Shown here in pieces: positions 35,338 to 43,955 of a stretch of DNA of 64,000 nt. Within the stretch, counting starts at the first letter, position 1; each line of letters begins with the position of its first letter. A model generated the notes under the pieces. The model saw only the letters and a list, made by a program, of their open reading frames with translations, was not told the origin of the DNA and made no database searches. A program made the position numbers and the translations under genes. Source of the stretch: JABDMH01 sp965223215 (GTDB lineage: Bacteria; Bacteroidota; Bacteroidia; Chitinophagales; Saprospiraceae); assembly GCA_965223215.1 (NCBI GenBank), contig CBDCVZ010000010.1, positions 3,100,001 to 3,164,000 of the forward strand. The letters are read 5' to 3'.

Positions 35338-36137
35338 CTAGGCGGAGAATTGGTTTTGTAGGTAGGGCCTAATCTGCGTACGATAGGTACGACTTACCTT
35401 AAGTTCGGTACCAGAGATCAACTTTAAGTAATAGCTACCATCCGGTTGGAGATCGGAACGATTCAATTTTCTTGAGGTTTACAATGTATCTTCGATGGAT
35501 CCGTGCGAATGTAGCAGGGTCCAACTCAGCGATTAATTGAGGTAAGGGACCTTCGAATTAGAAAACGACCATCTCCATCCACGTGCAGTGACACATAATT
35601 ACCATCTGCTTGGAAAAAGACGACTTTTTCTATATCAACGAATTTAGTTTTCCCATTTTTCTTACAGGGAATACGAGTTAAGTAAGATTTACCAGAGGTG
35701 GACTCCTTTGATTCATGAAGGAAAGAAACGAACACGGAAATAATCCCGTAAATCACCATGGCAGGAAAGAAAGAATGCTTAATAGTAAAGCTAAATCCCC
35801 TCCAAAAATCATACACTCTTCCACCGCTGTGCCAATCCAAAAAGGACAAGAAAAATAGATAGACTACCACGAAGGTCATACTTACAACAAGCGCGGCAAG
35901 TGTTCTCAAGAAAGGTGGTTTAACAATAACTCGGATACTCCAGGCATAAATGAATACAACCAAGACAAATGCTAAATACTCGAAAAGAAATGGAATAAAA
36001 TGCCGTGCTGGTGGATCATCATAATCACTGTACAACATATAGTCACGGTAATAGATGGACAGGGCTGCACCAAAGGCACCCCACAATAACCATAGAGATA
36101 CGTAGCAACTTGTTCTTTTGGAGAAGCCCCCTGACAT
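35338..36137 (-). pseudogene. Membrane-bound LytTR transcriptional regulator, broken by two frameshifts
   Basis: The first frame (36137-35526) encodes ~four membrane helices then the start of a LytTR domain ('IPCKKNGKTKFVDIEKVVFFQADGNYVSLH', 'GRFLIRRSL') and stops early. The domain continues in a second frame ('QLIAELDPATFARIHRRYIVNLKKI') after a shift near 35530-35550. It then continues in a third frame ('SDLQPDGSYYLKLISGTEL', 'KVSRTYRTQIRPYLQNQ', ending FSA, stop 35340-35338) after another shift near 35450-35475. Reassembled, it is a complete LytTR DNA-binding domain. Either the gene is a recent pseudogene or the sequence has two indel errors. Confidence 0.82.
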
Positions 36138-36274
36138 TTCGCTTGGTTACTGTCATCCTCTTAAGTCTTGCCGAGCTTAAGTTACATTTTTGATGGCCAA
36201 CAATTTCTCTGGCAGGTCTGATTAAATCATCCCAATACGTTCAAGTGGACTACCAGGTACAGATTTCCACTTCT

Positions 36275-36304
36275 TTTGTATTCCTGATTGAGAATCCTAT
36301 TTTG
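36275..36304 (+). promoter_or_regulatory. Candidate Bacteroidota-type promoter for the aminotransferase-sulfatase pair
   Basis: TTTG at 36275-36278 is followed after 19 bases by TATTTTG at 36298-36304. This resembles the Bacteroidota -33/-7 pair (TTTG, TAnnTTTG) but is one base short in the -7 element. It ends 22 bases before the TTG start codon of the next gene. Confidence 0.35.
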
Positions 36305-36326
36305 CGAGCCACTATTTTAGCAACTC

Positions 36327-37643
36327 TTGTACGAATCATCCCTATCTAAGCGTGGTCAACAAGCAGTGTCAGCCTCCCCAAGAGTCGACTTAGACGTCTA
36401 CTTTGATGCCATTAACAACCTCTATGATCGCGAGAAAAATCCCGAGGGCGCACTACCGCTCAATATGGCTGAAAACAAGCACAGCTGGTCATTGCTGAAG
36501 AAGAAAATCGAACAAATCACCTGTTCTGAACCCATCCCTGAATGGGTGGCTGGATACACTGATCCATTAGGTGAATTATCAGTGCGTACAGCCGTGGCCA
36601 ACTTCCTTTCCGATTTCCTTACCCACTGTGAAATGTCAGCTGCTCATCTGGCCTTATCGGCTGGTGCTTCAAGTGTGATCGAATTGACCTCGCACATTCT
36701 TGGTGATGCTGGAGATGTGGCAGTGATTCCAGCACCGGCATACCCAGTTTACAAACAGGACTTGGGAGCCATTGCTGAAATCGAACGATTCGATTTGCAT
36801 ACACATCATGAAATTTTCGAATTGACCAAAGGATCTCCTTTGTCTATCCAGCATTTGGACGAGACTTTTAAACTACTTAGTGATCGTGGAAAGACCTTTC
36901 GATTCCTAATTCTAACCAATCCTGATAATCCCACTGGAATTATTTATTCTGCTGATCAACTCAATGACTTTGCTACTTGGTGCATGAATCATCAGGTCCA
37001 TCTAATCGTCAATGAAATTTATGGCTTATCATTGCTAGATGATGAAGATCCAAGCATGCACAATCTCTGTGAGGGTACCTCCACTTTCAGTTCTTTCGCT
37101 CAAATGATGGCTACATACCAGAACCCATTCTTGCATCTCTGGTATGCCTTCTCCAAAGATTTTGGAATTTCGGGATTTCGAGTTGGTCTAATCCACACCC
37201 ACAATGAGTCTTTATTAAAAGCGTACGCCAATCTAAATATTGGCCATATGGTCAGCAACCACACCCAATGGCTATTGGGAGAACTATTGAAGGACACTGA
37301 CTTTATTAAAGAATACATCAAGTTTAACCAAAGAGCTGTCACTCGCTCGTTTGCCATCGTGGCTCGCAAAATGAAGGCAATGGCCATTCCCTACGTGCCG
37401 TCGGGTGGTAGTCTTTTTGTTTGGATTGACCTTTCGGAGTTTTTAGTAGAGGAAACACAAGATGCTGAAAATTCTCTCTGGATGAATTTGTATGAAAGCA
37501 CTGGAATACTACTTACTCCGGGAGCAGGATTTGGTCACTCAAAAAGAGGTCAATTTCGGATCGTACACACGTTTCTTCCCCATCCTGATTTAGAGGTGGC
37601 CATGCAAAAATTTGAAGATTACGTCACTACGCTAAAAAAATAA
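36327..37643 (+). CDS. PLP-dependent class I/II aminotransferase, ACC-synthase-like
   Basis: The 438-residue fold-type I PLP enzyme starts at TTG 36327; an in-frame stop lies at 36318-36320 and the first ATG is 46 codons in, too late for the fold. Motifs are 'MAENKHSW', 'YTDPLGELSVR', 'LTNPDNPTG' (~197-204), 'VNEIYGLSLL' (~228-237) and the PLP Lys277 in 'AFSKDFGISGFRVG'. These resemble 1-aminocyclopropane-1-carboxylate synthases and related aminotransferases. At residue 229 there is Asn where the class normally has the Asp that contacts the pyridine nitrogen. The gene is 6 bases before a sulfatase lipoprotein gene, implying a two-gene unit. The substrate is unknown. Confidence 0.85.
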   Translation: MYESSLSKRGQQAVSASPRVDLDVYFDAINNLYDREKNPEGALPLNMAENKHSWSLLKKKIEQITCSEPIPEWVAGYTDPLGELSVRTAVANFLSDFLTHCEMSAAHLALSAGASSVIELTSHILGDAGDVAVIPAPAYPVYKQDLGAIAEIERFDLHTHHEIFELTKGSPLSIQHLDETFKLLSDRGKTFRFLILTNPDNPTGIIYSADQLNDFATWCMNHQVHLIVNEIYGLSLLDDEDPSMHNLCEGTSTFSSFAQMMATYQNPFLHLWYAFSKDFGISGFRVGLIHTHNESLLKAYANLNIGHMVSNHTQWLLGELLKDTDFIKEYIKFNQRAVTRSFAIVARKMKAMAIPYVPSGGSLFVWIDLSEFLVEETQDAENSLWMNLYESTGILLTPGAGFGHSKRGQFRIVHTFLPHPDLEVAMQKFEDYVTTLKK

Positions 37644-37649
37644 AAAGAG

Positions 37650-39095
37650 ATGTCTCGCACTTCCACACTAACTATTGTTTTTTTCACGCTCCTACTGTCC
37701 TGCAGCGATTCCAAACAGAATGTTGCTAAAGAGGCTCAGCGACCACCAAATATTGTGATCATTTTTACAGATGATCAGGGATATCAAGATCTTTCCTGCT
37801 TCGGTTCTCCGGACATCAAAACACCCAACATCGATGGCATTGCCCAACGAGGAGCAAAACTGACCCAGTTTTATGTTTCACAGCCTGTATGCTCCGCTTC
37901 GAGATCTTCCTTACTCACGGGCTGTTATGCCAATCGCATGGGCATTCACGGCGCTTATATGCCCGCGGCAGGCAAGGGACTGCATCCCGATGAAGTGACC
38001 ATTGCGGAAATGCTAAAACCATTGGGATACGCTACGGCCATTTATGGCAAATGGCACTTGGGTGCTGAACCCCAGCTACTGCCGACTCGTCAGGGCTTTG
38101 ACGAATATTTTGGCATTCCCTATTCCAATGATATGTGGCCCCATCATCCCTGGCAAGGCAGTGTATTTAATTTTCCAGATTTGCCCCTCATGGAAAATGA
38201 GAAAATTGTGGACACCCTACATGACCAATCTCTGATCACGACCCAATATACAGAGCGAGCCGTTGAGTTCATTCACAGAAATAGAGACCAGCCCTTTTTC
38301 TTGTACGTGCCCCACAGTATGCCGCATGTTCCTCTTTTTGTTTCGGATAAATTTAAAGGTAGATCTCAGCGAGGCCTCTATGGTGACGTCATTGAAGAAA
38401 TCGATTGGTCAACGGGTGAAATTTTAAAGGCATTGCAAGAAAATGACTTAGAAGAAAACACGCTGGTCATTTTCACATCGGACAATGGGCCATGGCTTTC
38501 CTACGGTACACATTCTGGAGAGGCCCATCCCCTACGTGAGGGAAAAGGAACTGCCTGGGAAGGTGGGGTCCGGGTACCATGCGTTATGCAGTGGCCCGGA
38601 AAAATTAAGCCGGGAACCATTATCGAGCAACCCGCCATGACTATTGACATTTTACCCACCATTGCCCATCTCAGCGGTGCGAGTCTGCCAGGGCATAAAA
38701 TAGACGGTCGAAATATGGCTGACCTCATTTTTGGAAGTCCGAATTACCGACCTCATCATGATGCTTATTACTTCTATTATAAGCGCAACGAACTTCATGC
38801 CGTGTTAAGTGGAGAAGGTAGGTGGAAATTGTACTTACCACATCGATACCGCTCCCTCAATGGTCGCATCGGCACCGATGACGGATTACCCATTGACTAT
38901 GACCAAAATGATTTAACCGAAATGGAACTGTATCAAATTAAGATTGATATGGAAGAGAAACATAATGTTATTGATCAGCATCCCGAGGTCGTCAATGAAT
39001 TGATGGAACACGTTGAACAAGCAAGAGAGACGCTTGGAGATGCTTTGACAGAGCGCATTGGTACAGAATTGAGAGCGGTGGGAACCGTCCAGTAG
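37650..39095 (+). CDS. Family S1 sulfatase lipoprotein
   Basis: The 481-residue protein has a lipobox (L-L-S-C, Cys18), so it is membrane-anchored outside the cytoplasm. Active-site elements are intact: 'FTDDQGYQDLSC' (metal Asp pair), formylglycine motif C81-S-A-S-R85 followed by 'SSLLTG', 'GKWHLG', 'FTSDNGPW' and 'EGGVRVP'. It needs the anaerobic- or FGE-type formylglycine-generating enzyme, which is not in this window. It probably removes sulfate esters from a polysaccharide. It is transcribed with the preceding aminotransferase. Confidence 0.92.
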   Translation: MSRTSTLTIVFFTLLLSCSDSKQNVAKEAQRPPNIVIIFTDDQGYQDLSCFGSPDIKTPNIDGIAQRGAKLTQFYVSQPVCSASRSSLLTGCYANRMGIHGAYMPAAGKGLHPDEVTIAEMLKPLGYATAIYGKWHLGAEPQLLPTRQGFDEYFGIPYSNDMWPHHPWQGSVFNFPDLPLMENEKIVDTLHDQSLITTQYTERAVEFIHRNRDQPFFLYVPHSMPHVPLFVSDKFKGRSQRGLYGDVIEEIDWSTGEILKALQENDLEENTLVIFTSDNGPWLSYGTHSGEAHPLREGKGTAWEGGVRVPCVMQWPGKIKPGTIIEQPAMTIDILPTIAHLSGASLPGHKIDGRNMADLIFGSPNYRPHHDAYYFYYKRNELHAVLSGEGRWKLYLPHRYRSLNGRIGTDDGLPIDYDQNDLTEMELYQIKIDMEEKHNVIDQHPEVVNELMEHVEQARETLGDALTERIGTELRAVGTVQ

Positions 39096-39242
39096 TGATA
39101 GATTTAAGGAAGAAAGAGCGGTGCTCGAATCTCCCCGAATCTATTCTATTAATTTTAGTAAATTTTGTTAAACAAACATGTCGGTCATCGCATGCCAATC
39201 CAAGCCGTTCGTGGCAGTAGCTCTGAGATTCAGCGTGTTGGT

Positions 39243-39923
39243 CTAGTACCCCCTTACTTTTATGTCCCGAAACATGACTTTACTATCGGGATCGTGAGCC
39301 TGCAAGGCGAAGGTGCCAGATGAAATCAGCCGTTGACTGCCCTCTTCACGCAAGGGATTTTCTGGTTCAGTGTAGTCAACAACAGTGATATCGTTGATCT
39401 TAACAATGACACGTTTTCCCTCAACCTTGATGTACTCGGTATACCATTCATTATCTTTTACATAGGTTTCCTTAATGTCTGCGATGGCATACAAACTCCC
39501 AGTACGTCGCCAGTCACTTTGAGAATTATTGACCTGCACTTCATACCCTTTTTCGGGCCAGCCCTCCTCTTGAAATTCAGTATGAAAATAAATTCCTGAA
39601 TTACTTCCCGGAAAGGTCATGACCTCCGCTTGAAATTCAAAGTTCTTAAAATTGTGATTGGCAACATCGCCATCGTAAAAAGCATGAGCCCGAGGTCCGT
39701 TTACGACTATGGCACCATCCTCAACTCGCACTGATTCTTTATTCTCATTTACCTTCCAACCCCTTAGAGAGGTACCGTCGAAAAGGGAGGTCCATTCTGC
39801 GGTGTAAACATTTTGAGTTTTCGCACTCGGTAAAGGTTCTGTTTCCTTTTCATTTTTACATGACCAACCAACCAAAACTATCGCTAGCAATAGAACAAGG
39901 GAAATCTTGCAATTAATATTCAT
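39243..39923 (-). CDS. DUF1080 (3-keto-disaccharide hydrolase) lipoprotein
   Basis: The 226-residue protein has a lipobox 'VGWSC' (Cys22) and one DUF1080 domain: 'SLFDGTSLRGWKVNE', 'VEDGAIVVNGPRAHAFY', 'FEFQAEVMTFPGSNSGIYFHTEFQ', ending 'FRDIKVRGY'. The N-S-G-I-Y-F motif is canonical. It is probably surface or periplasmic and may hydrolyse 3-keto-glycosides or bind glycan. It lies 17 bases downstream of the sulfatase gene on the same strand and is likely co-transcribed with it. Confidence 0.88.
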   Translation of the reverse strand: MNINCKISLVLLLAIVLVGWSCKNEKETEPLPSAKTQNVYTAEWTSLFDGTSLRGWKVNENKESVRVEDGAIVVNGPRAHAFYDGDVANHNFKNFEFQAEVMTFPGSNSGIYFHTEFQEEGWPEKGYEVQVNNSQSDWRRTGSLYAIADIKETYVKDNEWYTEYIKVEGKRVIVKINDITVVDYTEPENPLREEGSQRLISSGTFALQAHDPDSKVMFRDIKVRGY

Positions 39924-39940
39924 GTCTTCATTAATTATAA

Positions 39941-41485
39941 TTAATATTTTTTTACTAAAGGCGCAAAAACGCTACTGCGGATGTCGCCATCTGAGTTTCT
40001 CATATATCCCATTGGCACCGAATTAGACCAGGCCAGTTTTGGAACCTTCGACTTGAGTATGCTTCGGTGCAATGCCAGCATTTCTTTCTGCTCTGCTTTA
40101 TAAGCCAAATTTTTCCACTCATTGGGATCTTCTCTGTGGTCATAGAATTCTTCCAAACCAATTTCCGGATAATAAATATATCGAAAGTCTTTAGATCGAA
40201 TGGCATGGCCTTCGATGGGCTGGGCTGTCCAACTGAATCGATAACTGGTCAAAACGGGTCCACGTTGTAGCTGCAGATCATTCATTTGTGGCACCAGACT
40301 TCTTCCATCTAGATGTCCCGGAAGTTCGTAGCCTGCAATTTCGACCAAGGTCGGATAAATATCCATGAGACTAACGGGAAAATCATAGGTTGTGCCTGGC
40401 TTGGTAACGCCTGGTGCAGAGACTATTAAAGGGACTCTCGTTGAGCGCTCCCACAGGGTAAATTTTTCGATATTATCCTTCTCACCCATGTGCATCCCAT
40501 GATCTGCCCACAATACGACCACAGTATTTTCTGCATATTGAGATTGTGCCAATGCATCAAGAAGTCTACCCACCATGGCATCTGCAAATGTGATGGAGGC
40601 GGCATAAGATTGGACAATTCTTCTCCATTGCTCATTATCCAACACCCACTGATGGATCCATCGACGACCATGATCGAAGGCATCTTCGAGATCATTCTCC
40701 ACCACCGGAGGTAGCACCACCTCACTCAGCGGATACATATCAAAATATCTTTGCGGTACTTCCCAGGGATCGTGTGGCTTCCAGGTACCAATGGCCAAAA
40801 AGAAGGGCTTGTCATGCTTTTGCCGCAGTTGATAGGCACCCCATTCTACGACATGATAATCTGCCATTTTTTCATCGCCCGCAGGAATAGGGCCCCATGT
40901 CCACCAACCATCTTTGTCGCCACCGGGCCTATTCTTATTATCGATGCTATCCGGAAAAATCACCTCTGCGGGTGGCCTTATTTGGTGGGGATGAGAAATG
41001 TAGGGACTGGGATAATAAAAGTCCCAGTTGTCAGGTTCTACTTGACTTGTCGGTGTCCAGGGTGGTGCCTGACTATGATAGATCTTACCTGCTCCAAGTG
41101 TCTTGTAACCACGATTCCTGAAGAACTGTTCTATGGTTTCGACATTTTGTAGGGCTTCAAAATTGCGCCACTTTGGTCCATCGCCCCAATGTACATTTGC
41201 CACACCAGATCTGGCATGATGAACACCTGTTAAAATAGCAGCTCTTGCCGGTGCACAAGCGGGTGAAGGGGTATGAGCATTGGTGAAGACGATCGATCTT
41301 TCAGCCAATCGATCTAAATTGGGCGTATATATATCCATACCGCTGTGGCCACCCAAAAAATTAACCCAGTCATTGAGATCATCCACCGCGATGAATAAGA
41401 TATTAGGTCTCTCTTGTGCGGATGTTGGGCTAATTTGACCGAGGCAAATTAACCAAAGAAAAATCATTTTCTTCCGTGAAGTCAT
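39941..41485 (-). CDS. Secreted iduronate-2-sulfatase-like S1 sulfatase
   Basis: The 514-residue protein has a signal peptide to T-S-A-Q. Its active site is intact: 'VDDLNDW' (Asp35/Asp36), 'YTPNLDRLAERSIVFTNAH', formylglycine motif C77-A-P-A-R81, 'GAGKIYHS', 'FLAIGTWKPHDPWEVPQRY', 'VVLWADHGMHMGEKDN' and 'SLMDIYPTLVEIAG'. The 'VDDLN', 'CAPAR' and 'GKIYH' variants are those of the iduronate-2-sulfatase-like S1_7 group, rather than the arylsulfatase group of the other sulfatase in this region. It is exported, the substrate is a sulfated glycan of unknown type, and it is probably co-transcribed with the DUF1080 gene. Confidence 0.92.
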   Translation of the reverse strand: MTSRKKMIFLWLICLGQISPTSAQERPNILFIAVDDLNDWVNFLGGHSGMDIYTPNLDRLAERSIVFTNAHTPSPACAPARAAILTGVHHARSGVANVHWGDGPKWRNFEALQNVETIEQFFRNRGYKTLGAGKIYHSQAPPWTPTSQVEPDNWDFYYPSPYISHPHQIRPPAEVIFPDSIDNKNRPGGDKDGWWTWGPIPAGDEKMADYHVVEWGAYQLRQKHDKPFFLAIGTWKPHDPWEVPQRYFDMYPLSEVVLPPVVENDLEDAFDHGRRWIHQWVLDNEQWRRIVQSYAASITFADAMVGRLLDALAQSQYAENTVVVLWADHGMHMGEKDNIEKFTLWERSTRVPLIVSAPGVTKPGTTYDFPVSLMDIYPTLVEIAGYELPGHLDGRSLVPQMNDLQLQRGPVLTSYRFSWTAQPIEGHAIRSKDFRYIYYPEIGLEEFYDHREDPNEWKNLAYKAEQKEMLALHRSILKSKVPKLAWSNSVPMGYMRNSDGDIRSSVFAPLVKKY

Positions 41486-41583
41486 GCCATGTCTAGACCG
41501 TTTTTTCTGCTACCTGAATCGATTGTTTGTGGCATTACATTTCGAAAAATCAAATTAAAAGCTGACGATGAAAAAGCATCGCT

Positions 41584-43005
41584 TTAGCTCCAAAGTCGAT
41601 CCCATGATCGCATCTTATCCCATTCAGGTGTCGGTGCAAACATTTTCTCACCGTCGATGATGTATTTTTCAACAACTTCCTCATTTAACTCTACACCAAT
41701 ACCCGGCTTATTTGGCACTTTGACGTAGCCATCCTTGACGATGGGTCCATCAAATCCAGTCACTAAGTTTTCCCAATCTGGCTTATCGACTGCATGGTGC
41801 TCTAACCACATGAAATTTTCGGTGGCAGCAGCACTGTGGACACATCCAAGGAAGGAAACTGGTCCCGCGGCATGGTGGTGCATGAAGCCAATACCATGTT
41901 TTGAGGCAAAGTCGCCGATTCTTTTGGTCTCTAAAATCCCTCCTGCTGTATTTGGATCGGGATGCACAATATCAACGGCCCTTCGTGTGATCAATTCTTC
42001 AAAGCCGCCTTCCAGGCGGAAGATGTCTTCTCCCGTTTGAGTTGGCGTGGTACTTGACTCAGTAATTTCTCGCCATTGATCGGTATATTGCCAAGGAATG
42101 ATATCCTCGATATAAGCCAAATTATAGGGTTCGGTCGCACGACAGATTTTAATGGCTTCGTTTACTCCAAAATGTCCCCAGTGATCGGTGCCCATTGGTA
42201 TTTCATACCCGATTTTCTCCCGCATGATGTGCAGATATTCCATCAGTTTTTCGATGCCTTTTTGCGTGATCTGCACCCTCGTAAAAGGATGTTTGGTCAA
42301 ACGATAATTGCGATACTCATGTTGAAATGGCTTCAAATCGCTCGTAGGACCATTGATGATGCATCCGGGTATGTCTTTGATCAGGTTGATACCAATGTCC
42401 ATTTTCAAGGCCGTGTATCCATTATCTATCCGTTCTTGCATTCGATCGGCATATTCATGTGGATCAGATGATACCGTTGTATCACAATAGACCCTCACTT
42501 GGTCACGGTATTTGCCACCTAACATTTGATACACAGGGACATTGTATGCTTTTCCTGCCAGATCCCAGAGGGCCATCTCAACCCCAGAAACACCACCACC
42601 CTGACGACCGTGGTGACCAAACTGGCTAATGATCTTAAACAGACGCTCTACATTACAGGGATTCTCCCCTAGAATGCGACTTTTTAGGAACAATGCATAT
42701 TCCTTGGCGGCACCATCTCGAACGTCACCGTGGCCCATGATGCCTTGGTTGGTATAAATGCGCACGATGGGGGTCCGAAAAGCAACACCTTTCCCAATTT
42801 CGGCGATGCGCATATCCGTAATTTTCAGATCACTTGGGCTGGAGTAGCGGGACACTTTTTGAGTGACATAGGATATTCTATCTTGAATGGCAAGACCGGG
42901 AGCAGCAGTAAGTGCAAGCCCACCAAGTGCCGCTTTCTGAAGAAAGGATCTTCGTGGAGCTGTTTTCTTTGAAGGTAGTTGATCTTCTGATTTTCTTTTT
43001 GGCAT
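41584..43005 (-). CDS. Exported enolase-superfamily (MR/MLE) sugar acid dehydratase
   Basis: The 473-residue protein has a Tat-like leader ('RRSFLQKAALGGLALTAAPG', ~18-37). The enolase-superfamily capping domain and barrel follow: 'GMALWDLAGK'-type 'VEMALWDLAGKAYNVPVYQMLGG', 'ALKMDIG', metal ligands in 'MGTDHWG', 'AYIEDIIPW' and 'TGEDIF', and a catalytic His in 'GFMHHHAAGP'. The set resembles galactonate/mannonate-dehydratase-type acid sugar dehydratases. Export of such an enzyme is unusual and suggests that acid sugars are dehydrated in the periplasm, or that folding with metal precedes export. The exact substrate is not deduced. Convergent or divergent neighbours give no tight operon. Confidence 0.85.
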   Translation of the reverse strand: MPKRKSEDQLPSKKTAPRRSFLQKAALGGLALTAAPGLAIQDRISYVTQKVSRYSSPSDLKITDMRIAEIGKGVAFRTPIVRIYTNQGIMGHGDVRDGAAKEYALFLKSRILGENPCNVERLFKIISQFGHHGRQGGGVSGVEMALWDLAGKAYNVPVYQMLGGKYRDQVRVYCDTTVSSDPHEYADRMQERIDNGYTALKMDIGINLIKDIPGCIINGPTSDLKPFQHEYRNYRLTKHPFTRVQITQKGIEKLMEYLHIMREKIGYEIPMGTDHWGHFGVNEAIKICRATEPYNLAYIEDIIPWQYTDQWREITESSTTPTQTGEDIFRLEGGFEELITRRAVDIVHPDPNTAGGILETKRIGDFASKHGIGFMHHHAAGPVSFLGCVHSAAATENFMWLEHHAVDKPDWENLVTGFDGPIVKDGYVKVPNKPGIGVELNEEVVEKYIIDGEKMFAPTPEWDKMRSWDRLWS

Positions 43006-43223
43006 GACCTCTAGTTTTTAGTTGCTAATAAGAACCCAAAGACTGCTTTGGATCAAACAGGACGAACTTCTTAAATGTAAGGAATTTTGATCAGCTCAAC
43101 TGTGCCCTAAAGTTGTTCATCGATGAACTTTTTTCACTGGTCTAATATCCACGAGTATCGATGTTCAATTGGAATTCTTTAGGGGTCAGTAAGGTTGATC
43201 TAGGAGACAATCGAAGTTGATTT

Positions 43224-43955
43224 ATGATTAGAGACATCATCGATGGGTTGACCTCCTACCTCACAGCCTGGAAAACCATTCGCGAGCAAAGGCTCTGGCA
43301 TTATTTCTTCATCCCGGCCATTATTAGCCTCATCCTCGCCATTCTGATATTTGGCACGATTTGGGGAACAAGCTCGCAGGTTGGAGCCTGGATCTATCAG
43401 TTTTATCCCTGGGAGATCGGTCGGAGTTTCGTCGAGAAATCAGCCAGTATAGTAGGAGGCATTCTGATGGCAAGTGTCGGTCTCATCCTTTACAAGAATG
43501 CGGTGATGGCCTTATCCTCTCCTTTTATGAGTCTACTTAGTGAGCGCATCGAGAAAAATCTCTTTGATGATGTGGTAGAACAACCCATGAGTCTGACTCG
43601 ATGGATGCAAGAGACCGTACGCGGGATTCGCATCGGACTGCGCAACATCATACGAGAGATTTTTTTTTCAGTTTTTATTCTGATCTTGGCCCTACTACCC
43701 ATTGTAGCACCTTTCTCGGCTGCACTGATATTTCTAATTCAGTCATATTATGCCGGATTTGGAAGCATGGACTACACCTTGGAACGGCATTTTAACATCC
43801 GTGATAGTGTTGGTTTTGTTCGCAACAACCGCGGCCTGGCGATTGGCAATGGAAGCATATTTATTCTCTTGCTAATGACCGGTTTCGGCTTCCTAATTGC
43901 ACTGCCTTGGAGTACGGTGGCCGCCACCCAAGAAGTGATGAAACGACTAGACTAG
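43224..43955 (+). CDS. EI24/CysZ-family membrane protein
   Basis: The 243-residue protein has four main hydrophobic segments (near 30-50, 75-98, 140-170, 205-228). It opens with 'DIIDGLTSYLTAWKTIREQRLWHYFFIPAIISLIL' and contains 'NAVMALSSPFMSLLSERIEKNL', the EI24 domain signature. The family includes the CysZ sulfate channel. A role in sulfate handling would fit a window with several sulfatases, but that is inference. Its last four bases overlap the stop codon of the convergent oxidoreductase gene. Confidence 0.85.
   Translation: MIRDIIDGLTSYLTAWKTIREQRLWHYFFIPAIISLILAILIFGTIWGTSSQVGAWIYQFYPWEIGRSFVEKSASIVGGILMASVGLILYKNAVMALSSPFMSLLSERIEKNLFDDVVEQPMSLTRWMQETVRGIRIGLRNIIREIFFSVFILILALLPIVAPFSAALIFLIQSYYAGFGSMDYTLERHFNIRDSVGFVRNNRGLAIGNGSIFILLLMTGFGFLIALPWSTVAATQEVMKRLD

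Noticed and set aside
39930..39945. Perfect 16-base palindrome ATTAATTATAATTAAT followed by T run
   Set aside because: It is purely A/T, lies at the stop codon of a minus-strand gene with the T run on the opposite strand, and no plus-strand gene ends there, so a terminator call is unsupported.
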